Positions 26,801 to 38,444 of a DNA stretch of 64,000 nt are shown piece by piece. Position 1 is the stretch's first letter. Every line of letters starts with the position of its first letter. A program made the translations under genes and the position numbers. The stretch is from Trochalopteron elliotii. Lineage: Eukaryota > Chordata > Aves > Passeriformes > Leiothrichidae. The notes below the pieces were generated by a model, which did not search any database, was not told where the DNA came from, and saw nothing but the letters and a program-made list of their open reading frames with translations. The stretch lies in assembly GCA_024734555.1 (NCBI GenBank), contig JANPWX010000034.1:981730-1045729 (forward strand), read 5' to 3'.

Positions 26801-29800
26801 CGCAATTATTCACTTCCTACCAGATTCCTTAGGTAATTTAGATGTGATCAGTGTCACTTGAAATTACAAACTGCTGGATCCTGTCATCAGCTGTTGAAAT
26901 TAAGATTTTGAAATGTATCACCAGCAAGATAAGAGGCATAATTGCTAATTAGTGGTGGGACAGAGTGGATGTTTTGTACTAATACAAACAGATAATTAAG
27001 CAGGGTAAGAGGATTGGGAAGAGCTTCAGCTCATCCATAGTCTTAAGAGGGAATAAACATAAAAGCTGTAGATTAAATTGTAGAGTATACAGATGGACTT
27101 TCAGCTTTCTCTTGGTTTGGTAAAGATGCCTCGTGACATTATGATGAAAAGACTGTGAAAGTACTAGCTATACAAAATGTCTTAGAGATATGACCAGCTT
27201 ACCTGATGGTGATCTGATGGCATCAAGCTCTGAACTGTGGCACCCTTAATTTTAAATGCAATATTCCTTCCACAGGATGAATACTCCATATTTCCTCAGA
27301 CGTACTCCATAGACATCAATGGCTACATTCTTGTTTATTCAGTCACGTCAATAAAAAGGTAATGAAATCTGTTTGTGTTCTTCTCCTTAAATATTTTCTG
27401 GGTTTAGCTCCTGCCTCTCCTATATTTTATGTGTGATTATTTCAATTAATCTCTCTCCCTTAGAAGTATAGTAGGAGTGAATAATAATGCTTTTTCAGAA
27501 ATGTCCCCTCAGGCCCAAGTGTCACAGACATTTTGCAGACTAATGTGCAGATACCATGTAAGAAACGAGACAGTGTTAAACTACATTGTTTTGAGGTGTA
27601 AGTAAAAGTACTAAGGATCATTTCAGAAATAAGTAGAGTTCCTTGCTCTTGCATTAGATACAAAGGCAGACGTAAATACAAAGCTGAAGGGCACTGTACA
27701 TTTATGTGAAGTACCCAATTAGTTGCAATATCATTCCTTCAGCCTTGTAGCTTTTTACAGTACTGAGATTCCTTTGACTTCTTGTATTGAATTGTCCTGG
27801 TTAACTACAGAAATACTCATTTAACAAGCAAAAGATGACTTTTGGACTGTAGATCTTCTCTTGGCATTCTGCAGGACACAATCCTCCCTGAAGGTTGTCC
27901 CAGAGTATCCCTCTTGTCCTTGCTGTTCCCTGTCCAGAGTCCATCGTACCTGGAATCATGTGAGATGCATCAGCCTTTGTGTGGCTTTGTCATCTTCTGT
28001 TATTTCCTCCCTTCCTCTGGTCATCTTGCTTTGTTTAAATACTGCTTATCCTTGAATAGGTGTTGATTTTCTAATGTTGTACAGCATCTTTGTTAGGTCA
28101 GCTGAATATTTTCTGAAATTTTTGTTTGAAGAAAGTGATTAAGACCTTAGACCTTTCAGTCTCATCAAGTACAAGAGAAGTTGATGCTTCCCTTCTATTT
28201 TCAAGGCTGCTGATGAGCTTTTTACAAGTGCTGAAGTGTTTCATGTATTTTACTCTGAATCAAACAAAACTGTTCATTTCCAGCTCTTTGATAGACTGTC
28301 ATAAAATACAGGTAAAGCAACTTGCCTGTTGGCTCTTTTTCCTCCTCAAAGGAAGGATACAATCTGGTTATAAACTTCTGTTGCTTGCAAGGTCTTTAAT
28401 GTTGAACAGATTTCACAGTTCTTCATCCTTGGTTTTCATCTTCAGTTCTGAAGCAGAGAAGGGCAAGCACATGTTAGGCTTTTATGTGTGTCTAGAGATA
28501 CTGAACTACCAGACTCTGTTGGGCCTGGGTCTTTTAGTTAGAAGTTCAGTGTTGGTGCTGACTAACTTGTATGGAATAGGAATCAGTATTCTCTGCCTTA
28601 GGTAGGCAATGCTCCACTCCCAAAGCAAATACAAAAAAGTTCACTGATAGATGGGTGCTGTGAGGACAGAAGTGCCTTTGACTGAAACCAATGTACATCA
28701 CTCAGAGGATTCTGCAACATGTGCTGTTCCCTGTTTGGCACATAAAGGACATGTTCTTTCTCAGCCACTCCATGCTGCCTCATGATGTCTTGAGCTCACT
28801 GAGTGAAGAAATGAACATGTTCTCTGTGGTAGCATTCAGTCAGTTAAACCAAGTTATGGCAAAAATACAAACAGGACAGACTGGGTTAAGGCTGTGGGTC
28901 AAAAGTCTTTTCATCAGTATTTAGTCTTCATCACTTTATTCCAAGTTTTTAGTGTTGTTGTTGTTTTCTTCCTTAAAATTTCAAAATGTCTGTGATCCTG
29001 TCTTGTTCAATTCCTTATGTTCTGTATCAAGACACTGTTTAGGTCATAGGAAAGATCTTCCTCAGTACTCTGGTAGCTTCAATGACTTGCCCAGACAATG
29101 AGATCACAGTCATCATCTGTCCTGAAAAGTGTCTATATTGATCCAAATATTGATCCAGCTGGGTAAGAGCTTTGACAGCAGACTTAATAGAAATGCTCTT
29201 TTTAAAGTTAGCAGCTTCCCTGCTAGCCTCCAGTGGGAAGTTTAAATAGGACTTGAATGAAAGCTAATGCCCTACATTTTTCATATTCCCAGGCTCTCAG
29301 CAGCAAGGTCACTGGAAGGCTTTTGCTCTAGTTCAGCTTAATTAAATTCCAATTTTGTATCTTGCTAGGTTCCATGATTTTGTGTAACACATTTATCTGA
29401 CAGCTAGTAATGGTGGGGTTTTTTGTATTTCACACATTGAGCTGTTTGCTGTAACCCATTTGCTTGACAGAACTGGAAGGGACCTCTGTCTCCAAATCTC
29501 AGTTTCACAGCTTGATGATGTTGCTATTTTTGGATTGGTCAGTCCTTGCTCCTTTTTGTCCTTGCTTCTTTCAACATTATTAATTTGGAAAGCTTTCTAG
29601 AACATTAATTGGTCAAGCCAGTTTCATTCTTGGCAGTTCTTAGCAACTTGTTTCTGTGTCAGAATTGTGTTGGAGTTTAAATAGCACTTCTCCTGTGGTT
29701 TTCACCTTGGTCTGTTAACAAGGATCAGCTTGTTATTTGTAGTATTTTCACTAAAAAAGGAAGCTTGTGAACAGTCTTAGACAAGCAGATAGGTACCCAA

Positions 29801-32800
29801 AGTGGGGCAATGGAGAGCCCAGGTTCAAGAGCTCCTGGCAGCGTTGTACATTGGAGCCTCAGGCAAGGACTGCCAGGGTGCTGTGCTGTGGTGTGGCATT
29901 TTTCTGTCTTAGCTGGAAACAACACACAGGGGAAAGGAAACAGTGATTGTACTGTCCTAGGGATTCAGTCAGCCTGTGGATCAGGTGCTAAGATCTTTCT
30001 CCTTGCTTCAGACTGAGAAAGAGTTTTGTGGTCTGTAGCAGATGGGGTTTTGGTAGCATTTTTATTCTCTCAGTTTGCAGGGTCATGTTGTTCTGTGTGT
30101 AGTGATGCCTCTTGACTCTGTCACAGCCAAGCTCCATTCACCTCTTATTTCCTTAATTATGAGCATCCAAGATGAGTTCTCAAGACTAAAATTTCATTAA
30201 TGCTCTTTCAGCATAAGCTCTTTGTGTTCCTAAAGTCCTTTCATTGATTCCACATTTTTCATTGATTCCACATTTTCCACAGTGTAGTCTGTAGTATCCT
30301 ACTTGAGTTACCAGTAACAATTTGTGCCAGACTAAGTCATGCTTCTGTTTACAAAGAACTCATTTTCTTGATAGGATACACTGAAACTATGAGCTGAGCA
30401 TGGAGAAGCATTGTGTTCCACACAGTCTCAAATATTATTGCTGGAGTCAAACAAATTGACCTACTTGACAGAAAACCCATCTTAAATATGGTAGAGTTTA
30501 TTGTTCTAGGAGTGAAAGGTTTTACTGCTTTGAATGGTGTTTTTAGGCACCAGGTCTTTGCTCTGAGCTGGAAGTGTGTTTGAGTGCTGCTCTATTTTTA
30601 AGAGTTTCAATTCTAATTGAAATGCAGTGCAAGTCAAGGCATTGCCTGTAGCTAACAACCTTGGAAACTGGAAAAGTTTGGTCCCTTTTCTGTTGTCTAG
30701 TTGTGTGTCTCATCCCTGAGCCTATGCCTCTCTTAAGTTATGCACTTCACATACCAGCATTTTTTCCATAGTGTAACCAGAGGAGTGCAACATCTGCTCT
30801 TCAACCCTGTTTATAGCTTGTTCTCAAAAGTACTGAATGTCAAATGCAGTGGATTTTTTTAGTGAGGTTTTTGACTTGATATTCTACAGTACTGCTTTTT
30901 ACCTCCTGTCATCCAAACTTCACTTGTGTGGTAGAGGAACAAACAAAGAGTATTTGAATAATCACTGTTTCAGTGCCATCTTGCAGATCAGTTTACTCAC
31001 TTTCCATAGAAAATTAGAATTTTGGCTTCTTTGGGCTTTTACATTAATAATAATTCTATATGAACTAAGTGTTCATTAAAAACATTGTGTTCTTTTAAGA
31101 TGGAGCTTGCCTAACTAATTACTTTTTCTTCCAATTTGCTTTAATTTGACATACTCATCCAGGATTGTTGGACTGCAGCAGTTAGATTTCTCACTGCAGA
31201 TACAAACCAGATGAGAGGTGGGAGGGATTTGGGGTGATTTTGTGTTAGATGCATCAGTCCTGGGTAATGTTATTTATTTCTGCAAATATCATAACTGGGG
31301 AGGCTGTAAGGGTAGGCTCAGGCTGGTCTCTGCTGCTGCTGGGACCAGTTTGCTGTTGTTACACAAACGGGTAAGACTTCCAGCATCTCTGTAGTTGTGC
31401 ATACATAGAGTAAGTTTTAAACACAACCTACATGTACATTTAATTGCTTGTGTATTGGGTATTGAGGATAAACATCAGAGTGCATGTGTGACTTCATCCC
31501 TTTATTTTGCAGTTTTGAAGTGATAAAAGTTATCCATGGCAAGTTATTGGATATGGTGGGAAAAGTCCAGTAAGTAGTGACACTTTCATCTCATTTCATT
31601 GCAGGCATGTTGCTAGTGCTTTGTTCAGTATACTGTAACTGTTCTGAAGTTCTGAACTTTCTTTCACAGAATACCCATTATGCTGGTTGGAAATAAAAAA
31701 GACCTGCATATGGAACGGTATGTGAACTCCAGAATGTGGGAAATGCAAGGCAGCAGCCCACATTCCTGTGGCTGCAATGCACTGGGTTTGTTCTTGGCTT
31801 CCCAGAGCTAAAATCAAATTGTAGGTTAAAATAAGTTACTGGCAAAGGAATTGTGTCCAGAATGTGAACTATGAGCCATGAACTTCTGTTTTAATGTTGA
31901 TTTTTGCTGTGAGGGTCCAAGGACAGTCATTTAACACTCTGGGCTTTTTTCAAAGTAAGTAACAGAAGTGTATTTGTCACAGCAGCAACACCAGATGATA
32001 TTACAGATTATGAAAACAAAGCAATACTTTGGGACAACTGCTCTTCTGGGTCACGGAGCAGTTTTACCTGGCCCAGAAATGCATTTGACAGCAGCCAAAA
32101 GCAAATGCTTTGGATCAGACTTCACAAGACATTCCTATTACAATGCTCTTAAGTGCTTTGGTACTCTGAGGTATTTCTTGACATATCAGATTCCAGTTCT
32201 TCTGCAAGTTATAAGAAACATATTTTTCTTTCTCTGATCAGGGTGATCAGCTATGAAGAAGGGAAAGCTTTAGCAGAATCTTGGAATGCAGCTTTCTTGG
32301 AATCTTCTGCTAAAGAAAATCAGGTAATGGATTTAAGAGTCACTTTATTCAAATAGCAGTGTAATGCATGACTCAGAGCTTTACTAAATAAAGGAAGCTA
32401 AAATATTTGCATGCACTGTACAGATATTTTGTGTAGATGGAAGCAAAACTCCTGTCTGCACTTCATGTACACAGGTTTTTCCCTGCAACTGTCAATGGGA
32501 GGAGGAAATGAAGAACTGAAAGTTCAGCTTCACTGAACATATCAGAGCACTTAGTGACAAATTAAAACTCACATCCATGGGATGGGTGTAACAGGGTGTG
32601 TTACCTTAAACAGGAGTCACTGCTGGCAGAGCAGTGAGTTTGTGTAAGAGGATGAACCTTGTGTTTTAAGGTGCTGGGCAGGCTCAGTCTCTCTAATGAT
32701 GGAATAATCATTTTGTCTGATGTTTATGGTCAACAGTTTTACAAGTGTACTTGAGTAAAGTTGGATTTTTCCCTGAAAGAAAAGCTTGGATTATTTTTTG

Positions 32801-35800
32801 CCACTAGATATGGAACACTTGGAGTTAGTTTATCAGTATTTCTGTTTCTGGCTTAGACTTGCATTAACCTTGCCAAAACTGGGCATGATGGAAGCATGAA
32901 ATTTCTCAATATCTTCTCTGTATTCTGGAGAGCTTCAAATGCATACCAAAGGAAATTAAACTGACAGTGTAAAGAATAAACCTGTTAAAAAAGTCTGATC
33001 TTTTTTTTCCACCCCTTTATTTTAAATGACTTAATACTTCTGGATTAGGCAAAGCTGTTGCTTGTGCTCTTTTTTATTTGGCATATGTTCACAATGTGTA
33101 ACACCACAGCAAATCATATCCAGCAGAAGAATATATTACTGGTAACTTTTCTGGAGTTTTTATTGTTCTTGAACCAAGAAGAAAAAAGTCATGTTTATTT
33201 TTGTAAAGAAGCTACAAGCTTTGTAGGAGGCTTGGTATGTCCTGTGTGTTAACTTGCTGCACTGACAAAGTCCCCTGTACTGCCCTGTACTTGTGCTCCT
33301 GTTTTAAGTTAAGCTGCCAGCTGGAGTTTATATATCAAAACTTCAGGGAAATCAAAATAGCAGTTGTATGTCACATAGTCAAAATCCTGGACAGTCCTGT
33401 CCAAATCCCACCAAAAGGATTCAGAAGTCCTGTGCATCCTGGCTGTCACTGGTCTTCCTTTCTGCAGGATCCTTCAGAACAGTGATCACAGGTCGCTGTA
33501 AATTCCATCCCTCTGGATTTAGCAGCAGGTTGTTAGAGGCAGGTGCCTGAACACAATTCCTGCTTCATGCCTGCTATATAATACACTTGGTAAATTTGTC
33601 CATCTTCAGAAGTTTGGCAGATCAGGTGTCACTTCTGAGACGGGTCCCCGCAGCATGTGACCATCCTTCAGGCTCTGGGTGTGTTTCCTTTGGAGGCTTG
33701 GGATGTGTGGAATAAAGTGTGAAGGAGCCCAACACTGGCACAGCTGCCTCAGTCTTCTCACACATCTCCAGCTCTGAAGAGGTGGAAGATGAGTTTTGAG
33801 AGCCAAGTGTGGAGTCTGGAGCTGTGGGAAGAGGAGACACCAGGCATTGTAACATCCCTCCCCGTGAGTTGGACCAGGAGCACTTCTGAACTCATTTGGG
33901 TTTTCTCCTCCAAATCCTGGTCTGACAGGATCAAAAGAGCTGATACATAGACTTCTGTCAGGACAGGGCATCTTCTCTTACTCCGAAACTGTGTTTGGTC
34001 TGGGGGGCAAAAAAGGGTTTGTTTTGAACTTGGTAACAAGCTGTGTTTGCATTTTCCTGGTACTGTGTTCACCTTATATAAGCCAACATTACTGGAAAAA
34101 GAAGTCTGTTGGCACTTTTTGCATTGAGGTTCATCCAAATAATCACCTGTGCTGGCTTGGTACTGCAAATGTAACTTGATTATACAGATTAATTCCAAAC
34201 TCCTTCCAAAAGTGTTTCAGCTTCTCTTTGCTTAACTGAAAGCTGATTTATGCTTAAGGCATGAGCTAAACTGGATGAGGGATTTGGAACTTGAGCAGAG
34301 AGTTCAAACCTTCTTGACTGAGGGTACATCTGTTAATTCTCTCTGAAACCAAGCCCATTTGTATTTGGAGGATTTAGAGCAGAAATGTAACAATTTCTGG
34401 TGTGCTAGTCTGAGATTGGTTGTGTGCATGGTGTTCTTCCCGGTGGTGAGGAGACAGGGTGTCCCTGATAGCAAAGGCTCTTTTCCCCCTTTTCTACCCT
34501 CCTGCTCTAATGCTCCAGCCCCCCAAAAAATCCTTTTTGGAGCATCTGTGAGAGTCCAAGAAGCATAACCCAATTATATTGGGCAATTAAAATAGTTCTA
34601 TAGATTAATTTAAACAAACTATGCCTATTCTGCCAAGAGTTATCAAAAGATAACATGTCCCAGAAGTGGCATGACTTGGAGTAGAGGGAAAGGGAGAGAG
34701 GCAAAGATTAAAGCTGCAGTGATGATAAATGATGGTGGCTGGCTGGAGTTCTCAAGGTCAGAGAGACTTGAGTATGTGCCAGCTCCTGCAGACATGAGTG
34801 ATCTGGTAGGACTTTGGGAGGAGCCTGCATATCACCAGGACATCAGTCATCAGGGGAAATCCCTGGGCTTTGGGAAGGCAGTCCTGACACTTAATGGGAA
34901 AGACCTCTCTGAGGTGACTGCTGGGCTGTTACTGTCATGTCTTCTCAAGCTGCTTAATTGTTACCAGACATGTTGAAGTGCTTTGGCTAACTTCAGGAAC
35001 TTCACATCCTTTCTTGTGGAATTCCCTACACAATGTCACCTAGGCAGTAGTAGAGTGCTTCATCTTACTCCCAGTGCAATAAAATCATTCTTGAAAATAC
35101 AGCCAGAATCCAAAGTGGTCTTAAACCCAGCTGAACCCTGGAAGCCAACTTCTGCTGGGAGAATTTGGGAAGTAACCAGCACCTAAATTGTGTTCATCAT
35201 GCATTAGATAAATTTCAAAAGGAGCAAGGAAGTAGCAAAAAAAAAAAAAAAATTGCTTCTTACCAAAATGAAGCTCTCTTAAAAAGCAATTACTTGGTTG
35301 TGCTTCTTTTTTCAAGGGCAGCTTCATCTTGGAGCTCAGAAGATGCACTGCTTAGTAAATGCTTCAGAGTAGTTTGGAATCCTGGGGTCTGACATGTTTG
35401 GGCTGGCAAAGGGTGTGGGGAAAAAAATCCTCTTTTACCTGGCTATTGTTCAAATTCCTGTGCCCAGTTCTGTGCTGGGATAAAGCAGTAGTGAGAGCAG
35501 CTGAGAGTTTCCTCTTTGAACTAATAAAACAGTTGCCAAAGGGTGACTCCAGCACCGTGGGCTGGATTGGGGTGGTTGCACTTTCCTGCTGGCTCCTGGC
35601 AGCACATTCCTGACTCCCTGGCTGTGCAGGGAATCTGCCTCCCCAGCTGCCTGTCCTGCTCACACTGAGGGCACATCTGCAGCAGCAGCTGAGCCTCTGG
35701 TGTGCCCTGCTGGCTGCTGGGCTCTGTGAGCAGCAGGTGTTGCCCAGGCTGGCATCTCTTTTGTTTGCTCAGGGAGAAAGGTAGAGGAAAAAACCAGATG

Positions 35801-37554
35801 GCATCCTGTGGGCTAGGTGTGACCCACATTCCATAATTGGACCATATGGAGGCAGATGCATATAGAGTCTGGCTGCATCCTTCATTCCTTGTCACAAAAC
35901 ATCTTCCTGTGTTGTTTTAAGGCTCAGCCTAAAACTCCTTAGCACGTCTGAGCTGAATTACAAATTCCAAGGCGTTCACTGTAGGACAGTAATTAAACCT
36001 TTCCAGTGAATATGTATTTTCTGTGAAATGATTTAACAAACCCTGTGAACTCCTACATCTTAGTGCTTCAAACTGCATGTCTTTGACAGGGAATGTGCAG
36101 CTTTTTGGTTGACAGAGTAAGTTGTAGAGGTTTTTTAACGGGTGCTGTGAAATGTGGGCAAAAAGAACTTATGTATTAAAATGAAACCATTGAAAATTCT
36201 GGCTCTAAGGAAACAGTGGTGCAGCATATTTGTAAATCAGTGCATCACCAGGTTTTGATTAAGGGAAATTCTTCATTATTGGAAGCAGTTTGAAAGCAAC
36301 TGCAGTCCTGGCCGTGGTTCTCCTAAAGTCTTCATTTGCTCAGGAAATGTGTTGTGTCATTACTGAACTAATGAGCCACTTCTGTCAGGTTCTGTTGGGA
36401 TTGCAGGAAACTCTGTTATGGGGAGGAATACCCTCTTTTCCAGCTGGTGAAGTACTTTATATAGTTCCAGAGATCATACTGTGCACAAACAGTATAAATG
36501 TGGGAAACTTTAACATTAAGTCTAATCTTGTTAAGATTGCTGTGGGGCTTCAGTCAATGAGATTAATTTGGAAGTGATCCAGTCAAGAATTATGTCTTGT
36601 GGAGGTGGAAAAACATCTGTTAAATCAGAATTGTAGCCATAAATCACAGGGTGCTCTTCAGCCTGCTGATTAAAACCAACAAAACCCCCTTTTTAGCCTC
36701 TTTCTAGCATGACTGCTTTTTATATTCCAAGCACTTTCCTGTGCTTGGAATTCCTGAAGTGGATGGCCAGAGGTTGGATCAAATGGCAGTCTGAGATGAT
36801 CAGGAGACCATTTCCAAGCTGCAGATTCACACACTGAAGCTCTAGTCATGCAGTTCAGGCTATTTAAAATGTAACCCCTTTTCTCTCAGGACTGCTTTAT
36901 CAAAGGATATTGCTTAATATTAGTGATAGTTCAGCTTGTGCTTTCCACTCGTGTCCTTGTGCTGTGTCTAATACTGATCTTACTCATAGGGACAATGAGA
37001 AAATCAAGAGTAGTAAAGTCACCCCTCATACTGAGCTGTGCAAAGTCACTGCTGAGAGCTGAAAAATCTGCTGTCTCCTGTAATTATTCATTATCTTAAA
37101 AATCACTGAGAGCAAACGGATTGGTTTATTGTCTGGAGCAGCATAGCATCCAAACCTTCCATGCTGTCAGTGACTCAAGGCAGGCTCACCATACAGAGTA
37201 AGGTGATTACAGTTATTAGCCCTGTTATGAATCTGGCTCAGTTTGTGCCTGCCCTCCCTGCTGAGGATTCCTATGGGTGGGGGTTTGCACATCCCTTTGA
37301 AACTAAAATGACTCTGTTTGCCCTCCTCACTTTCGGAATAAGCATTGGACGTGCATTTATCTGCTGATGTAGTTGGTAAAGCTGCTAATGATTTTTTAAT
37401 TATTCTTTCAGTAAGTGGGCAGTCCCACCTTCCCTCCTAATGGTGTGCTCTCTCTTTGCAGACTGCCGTTGATGTTTTTAAGAGGATAATTTTGGAGGCA
37501 GAAAAAATCGATGGGGCAGCTTCACAAGGGAAGTCTTCATGCTCAGTAATGTAA
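17740..37554 (+). CDS. RHEB: RHEB, Ras homolog enriched in brain (GTPase, mTORC1 activator); 7 of 8 coding exons, 5' partial
   Basis: Joining 17740-17811, 24120-24187, 27276-27358, 31513-31569, 31670-31717, 32242-32323 and 37462-37554 gives 503 nt of open frame encoding residues 18-184 of RHEB. All six internal introns have GT-AG ends and compatible phases. Visible family marks are the end of the P-loop (G18-K19-S20), switch I with YDPTIEN (T38 within it), DTAGQ (60-64, G3), NKKD (119-122, G4), SSAK (148-151, G5) and a C-terminal CSVM box (C181) for farnesylation. RHEB-GTP at lysosomal and other endomembranes activates mTORC1 and is switched off by the TSC1/TSC2 GAP; that is known of the family. 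The first coding exon, about 17.3 codons, lies outside the window. The C-terminus has K161 and I170 where the human protein, from memory, has R and L. The product looks intact and identification is essentially certain. Confidence 0.98.
17812..24119 (+). other. RHEB: RHEB intron 2
   Basis: A 6.3-kb AT-rich intron between GT at 17812 and AG at 24118. I see no repeats of a recognisable family, no exon-like blocks and no RNA genes; the short ORFs in it have no recognisable domains. Confidence 0.85.
24120..24187 (+). CDS. RHEB: RHEB coding exon 3 (residues 42-64, G3 box)
   Basis: The acceptor is ttgttctag and the donor is cag|gtaagt at 24188. The 68-nt exon completes Thr42 and reads F-T-K-L-I-T-V-N-G-Q-E-Y-H-L-Q-L-V-D-T-A-G-Q, ending in phase 0 right after Gln64. 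The DTAGQ motif (residues 60-64) is the G3/Walker B region. Gln64 occupies the position of Ras Gln61, which is catalytically less engaged in RHEB. Confidence 0.97.
24188..27275 (+). other. RHEB: RHEB intron 3
   Basis: A 3.1-kb intron. It holds two CACGTG E-boxes, the second inside a 16-bp palindrome (24737-24752), and an AT-rich block (26700-27000) with paired homeodomain-type TAAT motifs. No genes or known repeats were seen. Confidence 0.85.
27276..27358 (+). CDS. RHEB: RHEB coding exon 4 (residues 65-92, switch II)
   Basis: The acceptor is ttccttccacag and the donor is aag|gtaatg at 27359. The 83-nt exon encodes D65-E-Y-S-I-F-P-Q-T-Y-S-I-D-I-N-G-Y-I-L-V-Y-S-V-T-S-I-K and two bases of Ser92. 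It covers switch II, which is unusually rigid in RHEB, and the central beta strand that follows. Confidence 0.97.
27359..31512 (+). other. RHEB: RHEB intron 4
   Basis: A 4.2-kb AT-rich intron. The only structure noted is an exact 18-bp tandem duplication at 30240-30275. A 159-codon ORF at 28126-28605 shows no domain and is taken as chance. Confidence 0.85.
30240..30275 (+). repeat. Exact tandem duplication, 18-bp unit x2
   Basis: The unit ttcattgattccacattt occurs twice in a row (30240-30257 and 30258-30275) without mismatch inside RHEB intron 4, suggesting a recent slippage duplication. Confidence 0.9.
31513..31569 (+). CDS. RHEB: RHEB coding exon 5 (residues 92-111)
   Basis: The acceptor is ttattttgcag and the donor is ca|gtaagt at 31570. 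The 57-nt exon finishes Ser92 and reads F-E-V-I-K-V-I-H-G-K-L-L-D-M-V-G-K-V plus two bases of Gln111. It forms the helix after switch II. It is separated from exon 6 by an intron of only 100 nt. Confidence 0.97.
31570..31669 (+). other. RHEB: RHEB intron 5, a 100-nt minimal intron
   Basis: GT at 31570 and AG at 31668 enclose only 100 nt, with a T-rich acceptor (tctgaactttctttcacag). Its neighbours are between 0.5 and over 17 kb, so exons 5 and 6 are probably recognised by intron definition. Confidence 0.9.
31670..31717 (+). CDS. RHEB: RHEB coding exon 6 (residues 111-127, G4 box NKKD)
   Basis: The acceptor is ctttctttcacag and the donor is cg|gtatgt at 31718. The 48-nt exon completes Gln111, reads I-P-I-M-L-V-G-N-K-K-D-L-H-M-E and ends with two bases of Arg127. 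N119-K-K-D122 is the guanine-specificity motif. Confidence 0.97.
31718..32241 (+). other. RHEB: RHEB intron 6
   Basis: A 524-nt intron between gtatgt and ctgatcag. Nothing else was noted in it. Confidence 0.9.
32242..32323 (+). CDS. RHEB: RHEB coding exon 7 (residues 127-154, G5 box SSAK)
   Basis: The acceptor is tttctctgatcag and the donor is cag|gtaatg at 32324. The 82-nt exon completes Arg127 and reads V-I-S-Y-E-E-G-K-A-L-A-E-S-W-N-A-A-F-L-E-S-S-A-K-E-N-Q. Ser130, a reported inhibitory phosphosite in mammals, is present. S148-S-A-K151 is the G5 base-contacting loop. Confidence 0.97.
32324..37461 (+). other. RHEB: RHEB intron 7
   Basis: A 5.1-kb intron with no recognised repeat family. 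It contains a perfect 11-bp-arm hairpin at 36724-36751 and a run of 15-16 A at about 35237-35252. Its many short ORFs look like chance. Confidence 0.85.
37462..37554 (+). CDS. RHEB: RHEB terminal coding exon 8 (residues 155-184, CSVM farnesylation box)
   Basis: The acceptor is gctctctctttgcag. The 93-nt coding part reads T-A-V-D-V-F-K-R-I-I-L-E-A-E-K, a hypervariable tail (I-D-G-A-A-S-Q-G-K-S-S) and C181-S-V-M184, then TAA at 37552-37554. The CaaX box ending in Met directs farnesylation, which anchors RHEB to endomembranes. Confidence 0.97.
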   Translation, partial: TAVDVFKRIILEAEKIDGAASQGKSSCSVM

Positions 37555-37964
37555 TTCCACTGCAGAACCTGAAAACACTGGGAATACATTCTACCTGAAG
37601 AAGCAAAACTGCCCATTATCTTTAAGGATAAACTATGCTTCTTTTTTTTTTTTTTCCTTTTTTTTAATTTTTTTTTTTCTTCTGTTAACCTGAAAGATAA
37701 ACAGTTGGTTTGGAGCCTTTCCCTTCAGATTATGTTAAACTCTGACTCCTGTGCAAATGGCTTCACTTCCATTTTCAAATTTTAAGCAATCATATTTTCA
37801 ATTTATATATTGTATTTCTTAATATTATGACCAAGAATTTTACTGGCATTAATTTTTCAGTGTAGTTTGTTGGTTAGAATAATCATCAAAATGATGCATA
37901 TTGTTACACTACTATTAACTAGGCTTGGATATCAGTGTTTCTTTGTGTTAAATGTATACTTGTA

Positions 37965-37970
37965 AATAAA
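37965..37970 (+). terminator. RHEB: Proximal polyadenylation signal of RHEB
   Basis: A canonical AATAAA lies about 410 nt after the stop codon and is followed within 15-45 nt by a T-rich stretch suited to cleavage-factor binding. It overlaps a Pumilio-type UGUAAAUA motif (37961-37968). Confidence 0.7.
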
Positions 37971-38444
37971 ATAGCTGCAAACCTTAAATGTTCTGTTTAT
38001 AATTTTTCGTTGATTACTCCATATCAACTTTTTTTTTTTTTTTTTTGTGAAAAATGTTCACCTGCTGACCTTAAGAGAAGGCGTGAGATCCTTGGAGCCA
38101 ATGGATTGTTTGACTGTTGCTCGGGAAGTTTGTTTGCGAGTGATCCCAAACGTTTTTGCTACTGGAACTCCAGGCTGGCCAAGCAGCTCTGCTTTGCTTT
38201 GTGCCCAGTCACGGGAAGGAGAGACAAGTGCCAGCTTTATTTGGAAGGGAAGTCCTGGGTTTCAGTCAGAACCTGCTCTGTGTTTTTCCTCTGTAACCGT
38301 TGAGTAAAGGGTGCGCAGAGCCGCCCCGAGTTCCTGCGCTGCGGACTGTTCACGCGGACTTGTGACTGGGAGTGCTGTCAGGATGGAGTGGATTTATCCA
38401 GGTCACAAGCGTAGACTTGTTAAGAGAACAAAAATGTCATTTAA

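Noticed and set aside
28126..28605. 159-codon ORF in RHEB intron 4
   Set aside because: Leu/Ser/Phe-rich translation typical of T-rich intron sequence, with no family similarity.
29468..29500. CR1-like 'actggaagggacctctgtc'
   Set aside because: Only about 20 bases resemble the CR1 3' end and the flanks do not continue the match.
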